Part shown: one piece after another, positions 1 through 8,201 of the stretch
Numbering within the stretch: the first letter of the stretch is position 1
How the letters are laid out: each line of letters starts with the position of its first letter
NCBI GenBank assembly: GCA_964612075.1
Contig: CAZTFC010000020.1
Coordinates: 1-43,485, forward strand
Length of the DNA stretch: 43,485 bases
Source: UBA2219 sp964612075
Lineage (GTDB): Bacteria; Desulfobacterota; Deferrimicrobia; Deferrimicrobiales; Deferrimicrobiaceae
Direction: 5' to 3'
Translations under genes and position numbers: made by a program
Notes under the pieces: generated by a model
Database searches by the model: none
What the model was told of the DNA's origin: nothing
The model's input: the letters and a program-made list of their open reading frames with translations, nothing else

Positions 1-416
1 CGGCCTCCTTCCCCGAGGCCACCAGCATCCCCCCGATCCCGAGCTTCGACGCCAGTTTCACGGACACGGCGTCGCCGATGATCATGCCGACCCCGTCGCG
101 GACCGCTTCGGTGACCTTCTCCAGGGCGTCCTCTTCGGATTCGACGACGATCTGGCGGATCCGCATCCCGAGCAGGTCGCCCAGGCTTTCGCAGCCGTAG
201 ACCACGTTCCGGAAGCCGGTGATCCCGATGAGGCCCCGGTACTCGCGGAGCCGGTACAGGCAGCGCAGGATGTCGTAGGGGGAGACCTGGATCTCGACGA
301 CCGGGACGGAGAGGGCCCGGGAGATCTGGAGCGCCGTGCCGCCCCGGCTGATGATCACCTCCGCCCCGCCGTCGACCGCCCGCCTCGCGGCGCGGACGCC
401 CTCCGCCAGGTCCCCC
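1..416. repeat. Direct repeat, copy 1 (PrpR_N coding duplication)
   Basis: Bases 1-351 are identical to 2142-2492 (offset 2141). Only three mismatches (at 352, 405 and 417) occur before similarity drops abruptly at about 417. The repeat continues beyond the left edge of the window. It lies inside the PrpR_N domains of two tandem genes. Confidence 0.95.
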
Positions 417-514
417 TCCTCGACGATCACGTCGATCCCCAGCTCCTCCACCGCCGCCCGCGCCTCGAGCTTCAGGTCCGCGTACGGGGCGATGACGGCG
501 ACCCGGGCCTTCAT
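1..514 (-). CDS. PrpR_N-domain sensor protein, 3' part cut off by window edge
   Basis: The 171 codons present read as the start of a PrpR N-terminal-type sensory domain, beginning MKARVAVIAPY and containing ISRGGTALQIS and VVEIQVSPYDILR. In PrpR-type activators this domain senses a small organic acid. It is almost identical to residues about 34 onward of the neighbouring sensor kinase (511-2697), so the full protein is probably another kinase or regulator, but its output domain lies outside the window. The ATG at 514 overlaps the TGA of the upstream kinase in an ATGA, so the two are probably translationally coupled. The first 33 or so codons differ clearly from the paralogue, while the last 351 bases in view are identical. 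Confidence 0.8.
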   Translation of the reverse strand, partial: MKARVAVIAPYADLKLEARAAVEELGIDVIVEEGDLAEGVRAARRAVDGGAEVIISRGGTALQISRALSVPVVEIQVSPYDILRCLYRLREYRGLIGITGFRNVVYGCESLGDLLGMRIRQIVVESEEDALEKVTEAVRDGVGMIIGDAVSVKLASKLGIGGMLVASGKEA

Positions 515-2697
515 CTACCGAGGACCTCCCGGACTTTCCGCGACAGGTCGGCCATCCGGAACGGCTTCTGCAGGAAATCGACGCCCTCTTCCAGGATCCC
601 GTGGTGCCCGATCACGTTGGCGGAATAGCCGGACATGAACAGGACCTTCATCCCGGGCCGGGCGGGCGAAAGCAGGTCGTACAGCTCCCTCCCGTTCTTC
701 CCCGGCATGATCACGTCCGTCAACAGCAGGTCGATCGGCCCGTCGAATGCCGCCGCGATCTCGAGGCACGCTTCCGCGCTCTCCCCGGAAAGCACCCGGT
801 AGCCGAGCCCCTCGAGCATCATGCGGGCCATCTCCCGGACGGCCTCGTTGTCCTCCGCCACCAGTAAGGTCCCGGTCCCGCCCTCCGGCCGATCGCAGGC
901 GGCCGCCGGGATCCCGGCGCCGGGCGCGGCCCCTTCCTCCGCTTCCGGCGCCCGCGGCAGGTATATCCTGAAGACGCTGCCGCGCCCCTTCTCGGAGTCG
1001 ACGGTGACGGCCCCCCCGTGCTGTTTGACGATCCCGTACACGGTGGGCAGCCCCAGCCCCATCCCCCCGCCCGGGCCTTTCGTGGTGAAAAACGGTTCGA
1101 AGGCGCGCGCCCGCGTCTCCTCGTCCATCCCCGTCCCGGTGTCGCTCACCGAAAGCATCACGCAGGGGCCCGCGACGGCTTCCGGGTGGCCGGATGCGTA
1201 CGATTCGTCCAGGTGCACGTTCGCCGTCTCGATGGTCAGCGTGCCCCCGTCCGGCATCGCGTCCTGCGCGTTGACCACGAGGTTCAGCAGCGCCTGCTCG
1301 ATCTGCCCCGTGTCGGCGCGCGCCCGTCCCGTTTCCGCCGCGGTCACGATCCGGATCCGGATGTCCTCCCGGATCGTCCGGCGGATCACCGGCTCCATCC
1401 CGCGGACGATCTCCCCGACGTCGACAACGTCCAGCCGCAGCATCTGCCTGCGCCCGAAGGCGAGGAGGCGCGTGGTCAACACTCTCACCTGGTCGGCCGC
1501 CCGGCGAACCTGTTCCAGCTTCTTCCGGTCGGGGCTCCCCTCGGGGAGCCCCCGCATCAGCAGCTCGCTGTAGCCCAGGATCGGGGTCAGGAGGTTGTTG
1601 AAGTCGTGCGCCACGCCGCCCGCCAGCAACCCCACGGTTTCCAGCTTCTGCGACTGGAAGAGCCGCTCTTTCAGGGCCGCCTGCGCTTCCGCATCCATCC
1701 TCTTCCGCGTGACGTCGCGCGCGGTCACGAGGAAGGACCCGTTCTCCAGGGCGACTCCCTGCCATTCGATCCATCGGTACCCGCCGCCCGGAAGCCGCAG
1801 GCGGTTCGTCAGCGAGACGCCTCTCCCGCCGGACGCGAGGTCGGCCACGGCCTGAAGGGTGGCCGGGACGTCCTCGGGATGGACGCTCTCCGGCAGGACA
1901 GGGCTCCCGGGGGAGTCGACCGCCCGGGCCGCCCATTCCACGAAGGCGCCGACGGCCTCCGACGCCTTGACGCCGAAGATCCTCCCGGCCGCCGGATTGA
2001 ACAGGGTGATCCGCCCGCCCCGGTCGACGGCGAGGATGCCGTAAGGGGAGTGTTCGACCATCACGCGCAGCAGCTCGGAACGCTCCCGCTCGCGTGCGCG
2101 CACCCCGGCGATCCTCTCCGCCTCCTCGATCGCCTTCGCGACGGCCTCCTTCCCCGAGGCCACCAGCATCCCCCCGATCCCGAGCTTCGACGCCAGTTTC
2201 ACGGACACGGCGTCGCCGATGATCATGCCGACCCCGTCGCGGACCGCTTCGGTGACCTTCTCCAGGGCGTCCTCTTCGGATTCGACGACGATCTGGCGGA
2301 TCCGCATCCCGAGCAGGTCGCCCAGGCTTTCGCAGCCGTAGACCACGTTCCGGAAGCCGGTGATCCCGATGAGGCCCCGGTACTCGCGGAGCCGGTACAG
2401 GCAGCGCAGGATGTCGTAGGGGGAGACCTGGATCTCGACGACCGGGACGGAGAGGGCCCGGGAGATCTGGAGCGCCGTGCCGCCCCGGCTGACGATCACC
2501 TCCGCCCCGCCGTCGACCGCCCGCCTCGCGGCGCGGACGCCCTCCTCCAGGTCCCCCACCTCCACGGGGACGCGGATTCCCGCTTCCCGGAACGCCGCTT
2601 CGCATTCCCGCAAAAGCTCCGGGAACGGGGCGATGACGGCTACCCGCGCGCGTTCCCCGACGGCATTCGGGTCATCGAGGTCCCGGACCGGTCCCAT
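511..2697 (-). CDS. Hybrid sensor histidine kinase with PrpR_N and PAS input domains
   Basis: A 728-aa predicted soluble hybrid kinase with no membrane segment. Domains in order: PrpR_N-like ligand domain (about 16-195), PAS (about 205-330), HisKA with H-box AGGVAHDFNNLL and phospho-accepting His364, HATPase with N-box LLNLVVNAQDAM, G1 SDTGTGM, F-box FEPFFTTK and G2 GGGMGLGL, then a receiver domain (608-728) with Asp661 in LLTDVIMPG and Lys711 in LQKPF. PrpR_N normally feeds a sigma-54 activator; here it feeds a phosphorelay. The ATG at 2697 follows a GGGGGGGA tract; a longer reading from 2841 would run deep into cysS. The start overlaps the cysS stop by 26 bases, and the stop overlaps the next paralogue by ATGA. 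The ligand is unknown; an organic acid from the upstream catabolic genes is only a guess. Confidence 0.9.
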   Translation of the reverse strand: MGPVRDLDDPNAVGERARVAVIAPFPELLRECEAAFREAGIRVPVEVGDLEEGVRAARRAVDGGAEVIVSRGGTALQISRALSVPVVEIQVSPYDILRCLYRLREYRGLIGITGFRNVVYGCESLGDLLGMRIRQIVVESEEDALEKVTEAVRDGVGMIIGDAVSVKLASKLGIGGMLVASGKEAVAKAIEEAERIAGVRARERERSELLRVMVEHSPYGILAVDRGGRITLFNPAAGRIFGVKASEAVGAFVEWAARAVDSPGSPVLPESVHPEDVPATLQAVADLASGGRGVSLTNRLRLPGGGYRWIEWQGVALENGSFLVTARDVTRKRMDAEAQAALKERLFQSQKLETVGLLAGGVAHDFNNLLTPILGYSELLMRGLPEGSPDRKKLEQVRRAADQVRVLTTRLLAFGRRQMLRLDVVDVGEIVRGMEPVIRRTIREDIRIRIVTAAETGRARADTGQIEQALLNLVVNAQDAMPDGGTLTIETANVHLDESYASGHPEAVAGPCVMLSVSDTGTGMDEETRARAFEPFFTTKGPGGGMGLGLPTVYGIVKQHGGAVTVDSEKGRGSVFRIYLPRAPEAEEGAAPGAGIPAAACDRPEGGTGTLLVAEDNEAVREMARMMLEGLGYRVLSGESAEACLEIAAAFDGPIDLLLTDVIMPGKNGRELYDLLSPARPGMKVLFMSGYSANVIGHHGILEEGVDFLQKPFRMADLSRKVREVLGR
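2142..2557. repeat. Direct repeat, copy 2 (PrpR_N coding duplication)
   Basis: Second copy of the repeat at 1-416, inside the PrpR_N domain of the complete kinase. The repeat distance of 2141 bases means homologous recombination between copies would delete exactly one gene-length unit and leave one intact fused gene. Confidence 0.95.
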
Positions 2698-4153
2698 CCT
2701 TCGCAGTCCCCCCCGGGGCGTCCGGCGATCTCCGGACGGAGGTAACCCCCTTGCCAGCGTCCACCACATCATATCCCATGGAACGGATCCTGGACCGAAG
2801 CGAATCCGCGGCGGAGAAATCGCCGTCCCTCCTCGCGGCATCCCTCTCCCGCGCCAACGCCGCGATTTCGGCGGGAACCTCCTCCGCCCCCGCCGAGGCT
2901 CCCGGCTCCCCGGGCAGCCCCACCCGCAGCACGCGGTCCCATTCCGCCGCCAGGGAGCGGGCCGCGTCGCCCCCGATCCCGGAACGCGCCGCGTCGTGGG
3001 CGACGGACAGGGCCCGTGGAAGGTTCAGGTCGTCCGAGAGCGCCGCGCGGAACCGGTCCCGCAGACCGGCGGTGTCCGCCCCCGCCGTCGCCCGCCCGGC
3101 GGCCTTCCGGAACGCCTCCCGGAGCCGCGCCAGCCCCTTCGCCGCGGCCGCCTGCCCCTCCCAGGTGAAATTCATCGGGGTCGCGTAGTGCAGCGTCATG
3201 CAGTAATACCGGAACTCCGCGGGGGAGAACCCCTTTCCACCGCCCGGCGGCCCGCCCGCCAGGTCGTCGAGCGTGTATTCGTTCCCCTGCGACTTGGACA
3301 TCTTCTTCCCGTCGACCAGGAGGTGCGCCGCGTGAAGCCAGATCCCGGCGAGCTCCTTCCCCGTGGCGGCCGCCGCCAGCGCCCGCGAGTTCTCGTGGTG
3401 CGGGAACCGGAGGTCCACGCCGCCGACGTTCAGGTCGTATCCGGGGCCGAGGTGCGCCATCGCCATCGCCGCGCACTCCGAGTGCCAGCCGGGCCATCCC
3501 CTTCCCCACGGGCTGTCCCACTGGAACTCCCGCCCGGGCTCCGCCGGCATCCACAGGACGAAATCCTCCGGGCGTTTCTTGTGGCGGTGCCCCTCCGCCC
3601 CCGTCCGTTCCGCCGGCGTCCCCTCCCCCAGCGCGGCCCCGGAAAGGACCCCGTAGCCCGGCGCCCGGGTCACGTCGAAATAGAGGTATCCGTCCCTGCC
3701 GTATACCGCCCCCCTCTCCTCGAGGCGGCGGACCAGCGCGATCATTTCGGGGACGTGCTCCGAGGCGCGGGGATAGACGTCGGCCGGCAGGAAATCCATC
3801 CTGCGGCAGTCGCGGAAGAACGCCTCCGTGAAGGACGCCGCGATCTCCCGGGCGGTCCTCCCGGCGGCCCGGGCCGCGGCGATCACCTTGTCCTCGCCCA
3901 GCTCCAGCCGCTCCTGGTGCATGTGCCCCATGTCCGTGATGTTCTGCACGGAAAAGGTGCCGTAGCCGAGGAAACGCAGCGTGCGTACGAGGAGGTCCGT
4001 GAGGAGGTAGGTGCGCAGGTTCCCGATGTGGACGTAGCGGTAGACCGTGGGGCCGCAGGTGTAGATCGTGACCCGGTCGGGGTCCGCCGGGACGAGGGGG
4101 ACCTTCCGCCGGGAAACGCTGTCGCGAAGGAGAAACGCCGTCTGGCTCTCCAT
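2672..4153 (-). CDS. cysS: Cysteinyl-tRNA synthetase
   Basis: Charges tRNA-Cys with cysteine in the cytoplasm. The 493-aa protein has the class I signatures: zinc-cysteine CGPTVY followed by the HIGH-type motif HIGN, the later zinc ligands around WHSECAAMA, and KKMSKSQGN, then a helical anticodon-binding domain. Length is normal for CysS. The ATG at 4153 has a GGGAA element just upstream and gives an N-terminus like other CysS proteins. A GTG at 4201 forms a GTGA overlap with the preceding gene and would add 16 residues, so it is a possible alternative. It lies downstream of iscS/iscU and the two small ferritin-like genes, so several cysteine- and iron-linked functions share one transcript direction. 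Confidence 0.96.
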   Translation of the reverse strand: MESQTAFLLRDSVSRRKVPLVPADPDRVTIYTCGPTVYRYVHIGNLRTYLLTDLLVRTLRFLGYGTFSVQNITDMGHMHQERLELGEDKVIAAARAAGRTAREIAASFTEAFFRDCRRMDFLPADVYPRASEHVPEMIALVRRLEERGAVYGRDGYLYFDVTRAPGYGVLSGAALGEGTPAERTGAEGHRHKKRPEDFVLWMPAEPGREFQWDSPWGRGWPGWHSECAAMAMAHLGPGYDLNVGGVDLRFPHHENSRALAAAATGKELAGIWLHAAHLLVDGKKMSKSQGNEYTLDDLAGGPPGGGKGFSPAEFRYYCMTLHYATPMNFTWEGQAAAAKGLARLREAFRKAAGRATAGADTAGLRDRFRAALSDDLNLPRALSVAHDAARSGIGGDAARSLAAEWDRVLRVGLPGEPGASAGAEEVPAEIAALARERDAARRDGDFSAADSLRSRIRSMGYDVVDAGKGVTSVRRSPDAPGGTAKDGTGPGPR

Positions 4154-4197
4154 TTCCCGTTTCCTTCCGCGCCCGCGACCGGCGACGGCGTCGAAGG

Positions 4198-4395
4198 TCA
4201 CATCTCCCGGAACGTTTCCTTCTCGATCTCGTCGGTCAGGAGCTTCGCGTGCTTCTTCTCCTCTTCCGCGAGATAGAGGAACAGCTCCCGGACATCCGGC
4301 GGGGAGGCGGTCGCGGCCAGCTCCACGTAGCCCCGATGCGCCGCCTTCTCGCGCTCCAGCGCCCTGCGGATCAGGTCGATCGGGCTGTCGCCCAT
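4198..4395 (-). CDS. 65-aa two-helix ferritin-like protein (downstream copy)
   Basis: A tiny protein that looks like only the first helical hairpin of a rubrerythrin/ferritin-like domain: Glu16 in LEREKAAHRGY and Glu46-x-x-His49 in LAEEEKKHAKLL. A full di-iron site needs four helices, so it would have to dimerise; this is inferred. The ATG at 4395 follows GGAGGGTGAG at good spacing; an ATG 12 bases further up overlaps iscU and is less likely. The stop lies 44 bases before the cysS ATG chosen here. A related 65-aa gene sits at 6008-6205, so the pair brackets iscS-iscU. A role in iron supply or redox for Fe-S assembly is suggested by position only. Confidence 0.8.
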   Translation of the reverse strand: MGDSPIDLIRRALEREKAAHRGYVELAATASPPDVRELFLYLAEEEKKHAKLLTDEIEKETFREM

Positions 4396-4396
4396 C

Positions 4397-4792
4397 TCAC
4401 CCTCCATGTTTCTTCGCGTAGTCGTCGAGGGCCGTCTTCACCGCCTGCTCGGCCATCACGGAACAGTGGATCTTCACCGCGGGAAGCCCGCCGAGGGCGT
4501 CTGCGACCGCCTGGTTGGAGATCGCCCGGGCCTCCTCGACCGTCTTCCCCTTGATCATCTCCGTCAGCATGGAGCTGGAGGCGATCGCGGCGCCGCACCC
4601 GAAGGTGCGGAACTTGGCGTCGACCACGACGCCGTTCTCGATCTTCAGGTACAGCCGCATCATGTCGCCGCAGGCCGGGTTCCCGACCTCGCCGACGCCG
4701 TCCGCCCCTTCGATCTCCCCCACGTTCCGCGGGTTCATGAAATGATCCATCACTTTCTCGGTGTAGGGACCGCCCGTCGTCATTACGCTCAT
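4397..4792 (-). CDS. iscU: Fe-S cluster assembly scaffold IscU/NifU-N type
   Basis: A 131-aa scaffold on which [2Fe-2S] or [4Fe-4S] clusters are assembled before transfer. The three ligand cysteines are in the family positions: Cys41 in NPACGD (with the conserved Asp43), Cys66 in FGCGAAIASSS and Cys110 in KIHCSVMAEQA. No NifU C-terminal or ferredoxin domain is attached; an Nfu-type domain is encoded separately at 17429-17647. The start overlaps the iscS stop (ATGA at 4789-4792) behind an AAGGGAGG ribosome site, so expression is coupled to its partner. No hscA, hscB, fdx or iscR gene is nearby, unlike the enterobacterial isc operon. Confidence 0.95.
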   Translation of the reverse strand: MSVMTTGGPYTEKVMDHFMNPRNVGEIEGADGVGEVGNPACGDMMRLYLKIENGVVVDAKFRTFGCGAAIASSSMLTEMIKGKTVEEARAISNQAVADALGGLPAVKIHCSVMAEQAVKTALDDYAKKHGG

Positions 4793-6021
4793 CCTCCCTT
4801 GCTCTGTTGTTTCTGATAGTCCAGGTACGTGGGGGACATCGCCCGGAGCCGCTCCACGATGCCGGGAAGGACCTCCAGCGTCCGCCGGACCTCCTCTTCC
4901 GTGTTCCCCTTCCCGAGGCTGAAGGTGATCGAGCCGGTGCAGATGTCGCTCGGGACGCCGATCGCCCGCAGCACGGGAGAGGCGACCAGGTCCTCCTCGT
5001 CCTCCCCGCGCAGGTTGGAGCTGCACGCGGACCCCGAGGCGGCCATGATCCCGTTCACGTTGAGGAAGAGCAGCAGCGATTCCCCTTCCGCGTGCTCGAC
5101 CCAGAAGGAGACGTGCCCGGGAAGACGGAGCGTGGGGTGCCCCGTGAAGTGCAGGAGCGGGATCGACGACAGCCCCTCCCAGAGCATCCTCCCGAGGCGG
5201 TGCAGGTGCGAGGCCCAGGTTCCGTTCTCCGCCGCCGCGATCGCCGCCGCCGCGCCCATTCCGACGATGCCCGGCACGTTCTCGGTGCCGGCCCGGTACC
5301 CCATCTCCTGGAAGCCGCCGTAGGATCGGGAGGCCACCTTCGCGCCGTCCCGGAGGAACAGCGCTCCGGTCCCCTTGGGGCCGTAGAAATTGTGCGCCGA
5401 AAGGGTGAGCAGGTCCGCGTGAATCGCGCGCACGTCGCAGGGGATGTGCCCCGCGGAAGAGGCGGCGTCCACGTGGAACGTCACCCCGCGCTCGCGGGCG
5501 ATCCGCCCGATCTCCTCCACAGGCTGGATCGACCCGATCTCGGAGTTCGCCTGCATCACGGAAAGCAGCCCCGTCTCCGGGCGCAGCGCCTTGCGGACGT
5601 CGTCCGGATCGACCAGCCCGTTCCGGTCGACCGGCAGCAGCGTGACCTCGGCCCCGGCGTTGCGCAGCGGGATGAGGGCGTTCATCACGGAGAAATGCTC
5701 GATCTCGGAAACGACGACGTGGCGTTTCCCGGAAGCCTCGAGGGCCCCGAGGACCGCGAGGTTGTTCGACTCGGTCGCCCCGGAGGTGAACACGATCTCG
5801 GACGCCTTCGCCCCGACCAGCGCGGCCACCTCGCCCCGCGCCCGGTCCACGGCGCGCAGCGCGGCCTGTCCCTGCTCGTGGATGTGGGACGAGGGGTTCC
5901 CGTAGCATTCGGTCAGAAACGGCATCATCGCGTCGAGCACCCTCGGGTCGAGGGGCGTCGTCGATATGTGGTCGAAGAATATCTTCCTCACGGCCTGCGC
6001 GCCCGCGTCATGGCTCGACAT
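4789..6021 (-). CDS. iscS: IscS/NifS-type cysteine desulfurase with PLP lysine replaced by Asn
   Basis: A 410-aa class V aminotransferase-fold protein expected to deliver sulfur to IscU. Family features: FTSGATESNNLA, SEIEHFSV with His109, FHVDAASSAGH with Asp185, and the persulfide cysteine Cys333 in SGSACSSN, followed by a longer loop than in E. coli IscS. The lysine that forms the Schiff base with PLP, normally in S(A/G)HK-x-YGPKG, is Asn211 here (SAHNFYGPKG; codon AAT at 5389-5391), and the PLP-contacting Gln is Ser188. Either catalysis works without covalent PLP, or the protein is mainly a persulfide/scaffold partner, or activity is lost. The fused order with iscU argues that it is functional. 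The ATG at 6021 lies inside the end of the preceding ferritin-like gene. Confidence 0.9.
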   Translation of the reverse strand: MSSHDAGAQAVRKIFFDHISTTPLDPRVLDAMMPFLTECYGNPSSHIHEQGQAALRAVDRARGEVAALVGAKASEIVFTSGATESNNLAVLGALEASGKRHVVVSEIEHFSVMNALIPLRNAGAEVTLLPVDRNGLVDPDDVRKALRPETGLLSVMQANSEIGSIQPVEEIGRIARERGVTFHVDAASSAGHIPCDVRAIHADLLTLSAHNFYGPKGTGALFLRDGAKVASRSYGGFQEMGYRAGTENVPGIVGMGAAAAIAAAENGTWASHLHRLGRMLWEGLSSIPLLHFTGHPTLRLPGHVSFWVEHAEGESLLLFLNVNGIMAASGSACSSNLRGEDEEDLVASPVLRAIGVPSDICTGSITFSLGKGNTEEEVRRTLEVLPGIVERLRAMSPTYLDYQKQQSKGG

Positions 6022-6205
6022 TGTGCCGCCTCATCATGTCAAGGATAAGATCCATGTGTTTCCGTTCCTCGCCCGCGAGAAAGCCGAACATCGATTTTAC
6101 GCCGGGGTCCGGCGTCTCCATGGCGCCTTTCTCGTATTCCTCGAAATTCTCCCTCTCGTACCGCAGCGCCGTCCGAAGAGCCTCCTCCATCGACCATTCC
6201 GCCAT
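6008..6205 (-). CDS. 65-aa two-helix ferritin-like protein (upstream copy)
   Basis: Starts MAEWSMEEAL and carries half of a di-iron motif set: Glu19 in YERENFEEYE and Glu47-x-x-His50 in GEERKHMDLIL. It resembles the other 65-aa protein at 4198-4395 in length and pattern. The ATG at 6205 follows a GGGGGGG tract; an in-frame ATG 21 bases upstream is possible. Its last codons overlap the iscS start by 14 bases, so it is probably co-translated with iscS. Because only two helices are encoded, metal binding would need an oligomer. The function is not known; iron handling next to Fe-S assembly is the simplest reading. Confidence 0.78.
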   Translation of the reverse strand: MAEWSMEEALRTALRYERENFEEYEKGAMETPDPGVKSMFGFLAGEERKHMDLILDMMRRHNVEP

Positions 6206-6243
6206 GCGCGCCCCCCCTGCGATCATATCAGCAATGCGGCGGC

Positions 6244-6942
6244 CTATTCCGGCAGGATCGCGACCGCCCGAAGCGGGGAACCGGTGCCCTTCCGGATCTT
6301 CAGCGGGAGGGCGATGAAGGTGAACCGTTTCCCGACGACCTCCCCCAGGTTGCAGAGGTTCTCGATGTGGGTTACCTGCCGCTCCGCGCACACGGTGTGG
6401 CACGGGTACGTCTTGTCGTACCACATGTCCGGGCTGGACGAATCCACCCCGAAATTCACGCACCCGCGGTCGATGATGTATTCCGTCCCCTCCCGGTCCA
6501 GGCCGGGGTAGTCGGTCATGTACTCCGGTTTGCCGTAGTAACGGTCGTACTGCGCCGTGTAGAACAGGATGGTGTCGCCCTTCCGGATATCCAGGTTCCA
6601 GCGCTTGAGTTCCTGCTCGATCTTCGCCTTCCCGAACTGCGTCTTCTGGGGCACGTCGCTCACGTCGAGGCAGATCGCGGAAGTGATGCAGTTCTCCAGC
6701 GGGATCTGGTCGACGGAGGGAGCACCGGGGTCCCTGGAAAGGTGGCTCACGGCGTCGATGTGGGTCGGGCCGTGGTCGCAGAACATGATGCCCTTGGTCT
6801 CGTACGAGAAACCGGTGCCGAGCTGCCTCTGGCACTCCTCGTGGGACAGGTGCGTCCAGACGACCGTCTTCAGGTGGCCCGGGTACACGGGCATCCCTTC
6901 GTAGATCTCCTGCGTCAGGTCGACGATCTTCCCTTTGAACAT
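6244..6942 (-). CDS. Cyclase-family (kynurenine-formamidase-like) metal hydrolase
   Basis: A 232-aa member of the cyclase family. It has the DHGPTHIDAVSH metal-binding signature (H-x-G-T-H-x-D-x3-H type, with Pro for Gly) near residue 55, and SSSPDMWYDKTYPCH further on. Known members hydrolyse formyl-kynurenine or cyclic imide/lactone-type bonds; the substrate here cannot be told. The ATG at 6942 has a strong GGAGGAGGAAG ribosome site and overlaps the UPF0261 stop by 28 bases. It is the last clearly catabolic gene of the run that starts at 16435; a 38-base gap then leads to the iron-sulfur genes. Confidence 0.85.
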   Translation of the reverse strand: MFKGKIVDLTQEIYEGMPVYPGHLKTVVWTHLSHEECQRQLGTGFSYETKGIMFCDHGPTHIDAVSHLSRDPGAPSVDQIPLENCITSAICLDVSDVPQKTQFGKAKIEQELKRWNLDIRKGDTILFYTAQYDRYYGKPEYMTDYPGLDREGTEYIIDRGCVNFGVDSSSPDMWYDKTYPCHTVCAERQVTHIENLCNLGEVVGKRFTFIALPLKIRKGTGSPLRAVAILPE

Positions 6943-8201
6943 GTCTTCCTCCTCCTTCCCTGTATGATTTCGGAATCCGGTTCCCGGTTTCGGGTCACGA
7001 GCCGTTCGAACTCCTCCACCACCGCGTCGGAAAACGCGGGGTCGTTCACGTGGAGGGGAAGGAGCCTGACCTGGATCGCCGCATCGATCGTCTCCCGAAG
7101 CCCGTTGACGAAAGCCCGCACCCCGGAAGGGTTGTGGAGCGGCCTTCCCTCGTGGTTCGGATGGGAAAACCCCTTCAGGGGCACGAGCACGGATGTTTTC
7201 TCCCCGGAGCTCCCGAGCCTTTCCCCGACGGTCCGTCCCACCCGCCGCATCTCGCGGACGGAGGGTTGGACGAAGGTCATCTCCGGGTTATGCGCCATCG
7301 TCCTGCGCCCCCGGAAGGGGCGTTTCAGCCGGCCGAAGGGGCCCGTGACGATGTAATCGGTGCTTCCGGGAACCACAACCTGCGGGATCCCCGTTTCGCC
7401 GGCGGCCCGCAGGCGGCCGGGCGCGGCCGCATGGTCCCCCCCGGCCACCTCGTCGGTCAGCTCGTGCAGGGTGAGATCCACGACCCCCCCGAACATCCCC
7501 TGCCGGATCATCTCCTCCATCGCCTGCCCCCCGACGCCGTTCGGGTGAAAGGCGACGACCTCGTACCCGCGCCCCGAAAGGAGGGAGACGATGCGCATCC
7601 CGGCCGGCGTCGTCGTCCCGTAGATCGTGATCGCGACCCGGGGGCGGCGGCCGGGACGGACCGCGCCCGCCCGCAGCATGCCGGCGACCGCGCCCGCCGC
7701 GTTGGAAAGCACCTGCATGAGGATGGGATTGAGCCCGAAGAAGTCGACGACCGAATGCATCAGCGTGACGTCGCTCGTCCCGACGTAGGGCCCGAACGGG
7801 CGGTTCCCCGAAGCCATGGTGGAAAGCATGACCTTCGGTACGCCGACCGGGAGGCCGCGCATCACCGTCGTCCCGATGATCGTGCCCTGGGCGCCGCCGA
7901 TGGACAGCACGCCGTGGATCTCCCCGCGGTCGTGGAGGCCCCGGGCGAGCGCGGCGGCCCCCCGGATCATCGTTCCGATCGCCTCCCCCTTCCGGTCCGA
8001 CCCGGCCACCTGCCCGATGCTGCGCCCTCCCGCCTCGGCGACCTTCGCGCGGGGAACGTCCCCTTCCCCATGCGGCGACTGGAATACCCCCACGTCCATC
8101 AGCAGGGTCCGGACCCCCATGCGGTCCAGGACCTCCCGCAGATAGCCGGCCTCCGCCCCTTTCGTGTCGAGCGTGGCGACCAGCAGGACGGTCTTCTTCA
8201 T
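6915..8201 (-). CDS. Tm-1-like ATP-binding (UPF0261) protein
   Basis: A 428-aa protein beginning MKKTVLLVATLDTKG, the usual N-terminus of the Tm-1-like/UPF0261 family. Further family segments: VLSIGGAQGT, VMLSTMASGNRPFGPYVG, the central VAITIYGTTTPAG and FHPNGVGGQAMEEMI, and VPLKGFSHPNHEGRPL near the end. The N-terminal half resembles the ATP-binding half of plant Tm-1 and the second half a hydrolase-type fold; the bacterial reaction is unknown. Its start overlaps the aldolase stop (ATGA at 8198-8201), which points to a shared pathway with the aldolase and cyclase genes. Confidence 0.88.
   Translation of the reverse strand: MKKTVLLVATLDTKGAEAGYLREVLDRMGVRTLLMDVGVFQSPHGEGDVPRAKVAEAGGRSIGQVAGSDRKGEAIGTMIRGAAALARGLHDRGEIHGVLSIGGAQGTIIGTTVMRGLPVGVPKVMLSTMASGNRPFGPYVGTSDVTLMHSVVDFFGLNPILMQVLSNAAGAVAGMLRAGAVRPGRRPRVAITIYGTTTPAGMRIVSLLSGRGYEVVAFHPNGVGGQAMEEMIRQGMFGGVVDLTLHELTDEVAGGDHAAAPGRLRAAGETGIPQVVVPGSTDYIVTGPFGRLKRPFRGRRTMAHNPEMTFVQPSVREMRRVGRTVGERLGSSGEKTSVLVPLKGFSHPNHEGRPLHNPSGVRAFVNGLRETIDAAIQVRLLPLHVNDPAFSDAVVEEFERLVTRNREPDSEIIQGRRRKTCSKGRSST

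Noticed and set aside
2698..2841. N-terminal extension of the hybrid kinase
   Set aside because: It would overlap cysS by 170 bases and has low-complexity shadow composition. The ATG at 2697 has a ribosome site and directly precedes the PrpR_N domain.
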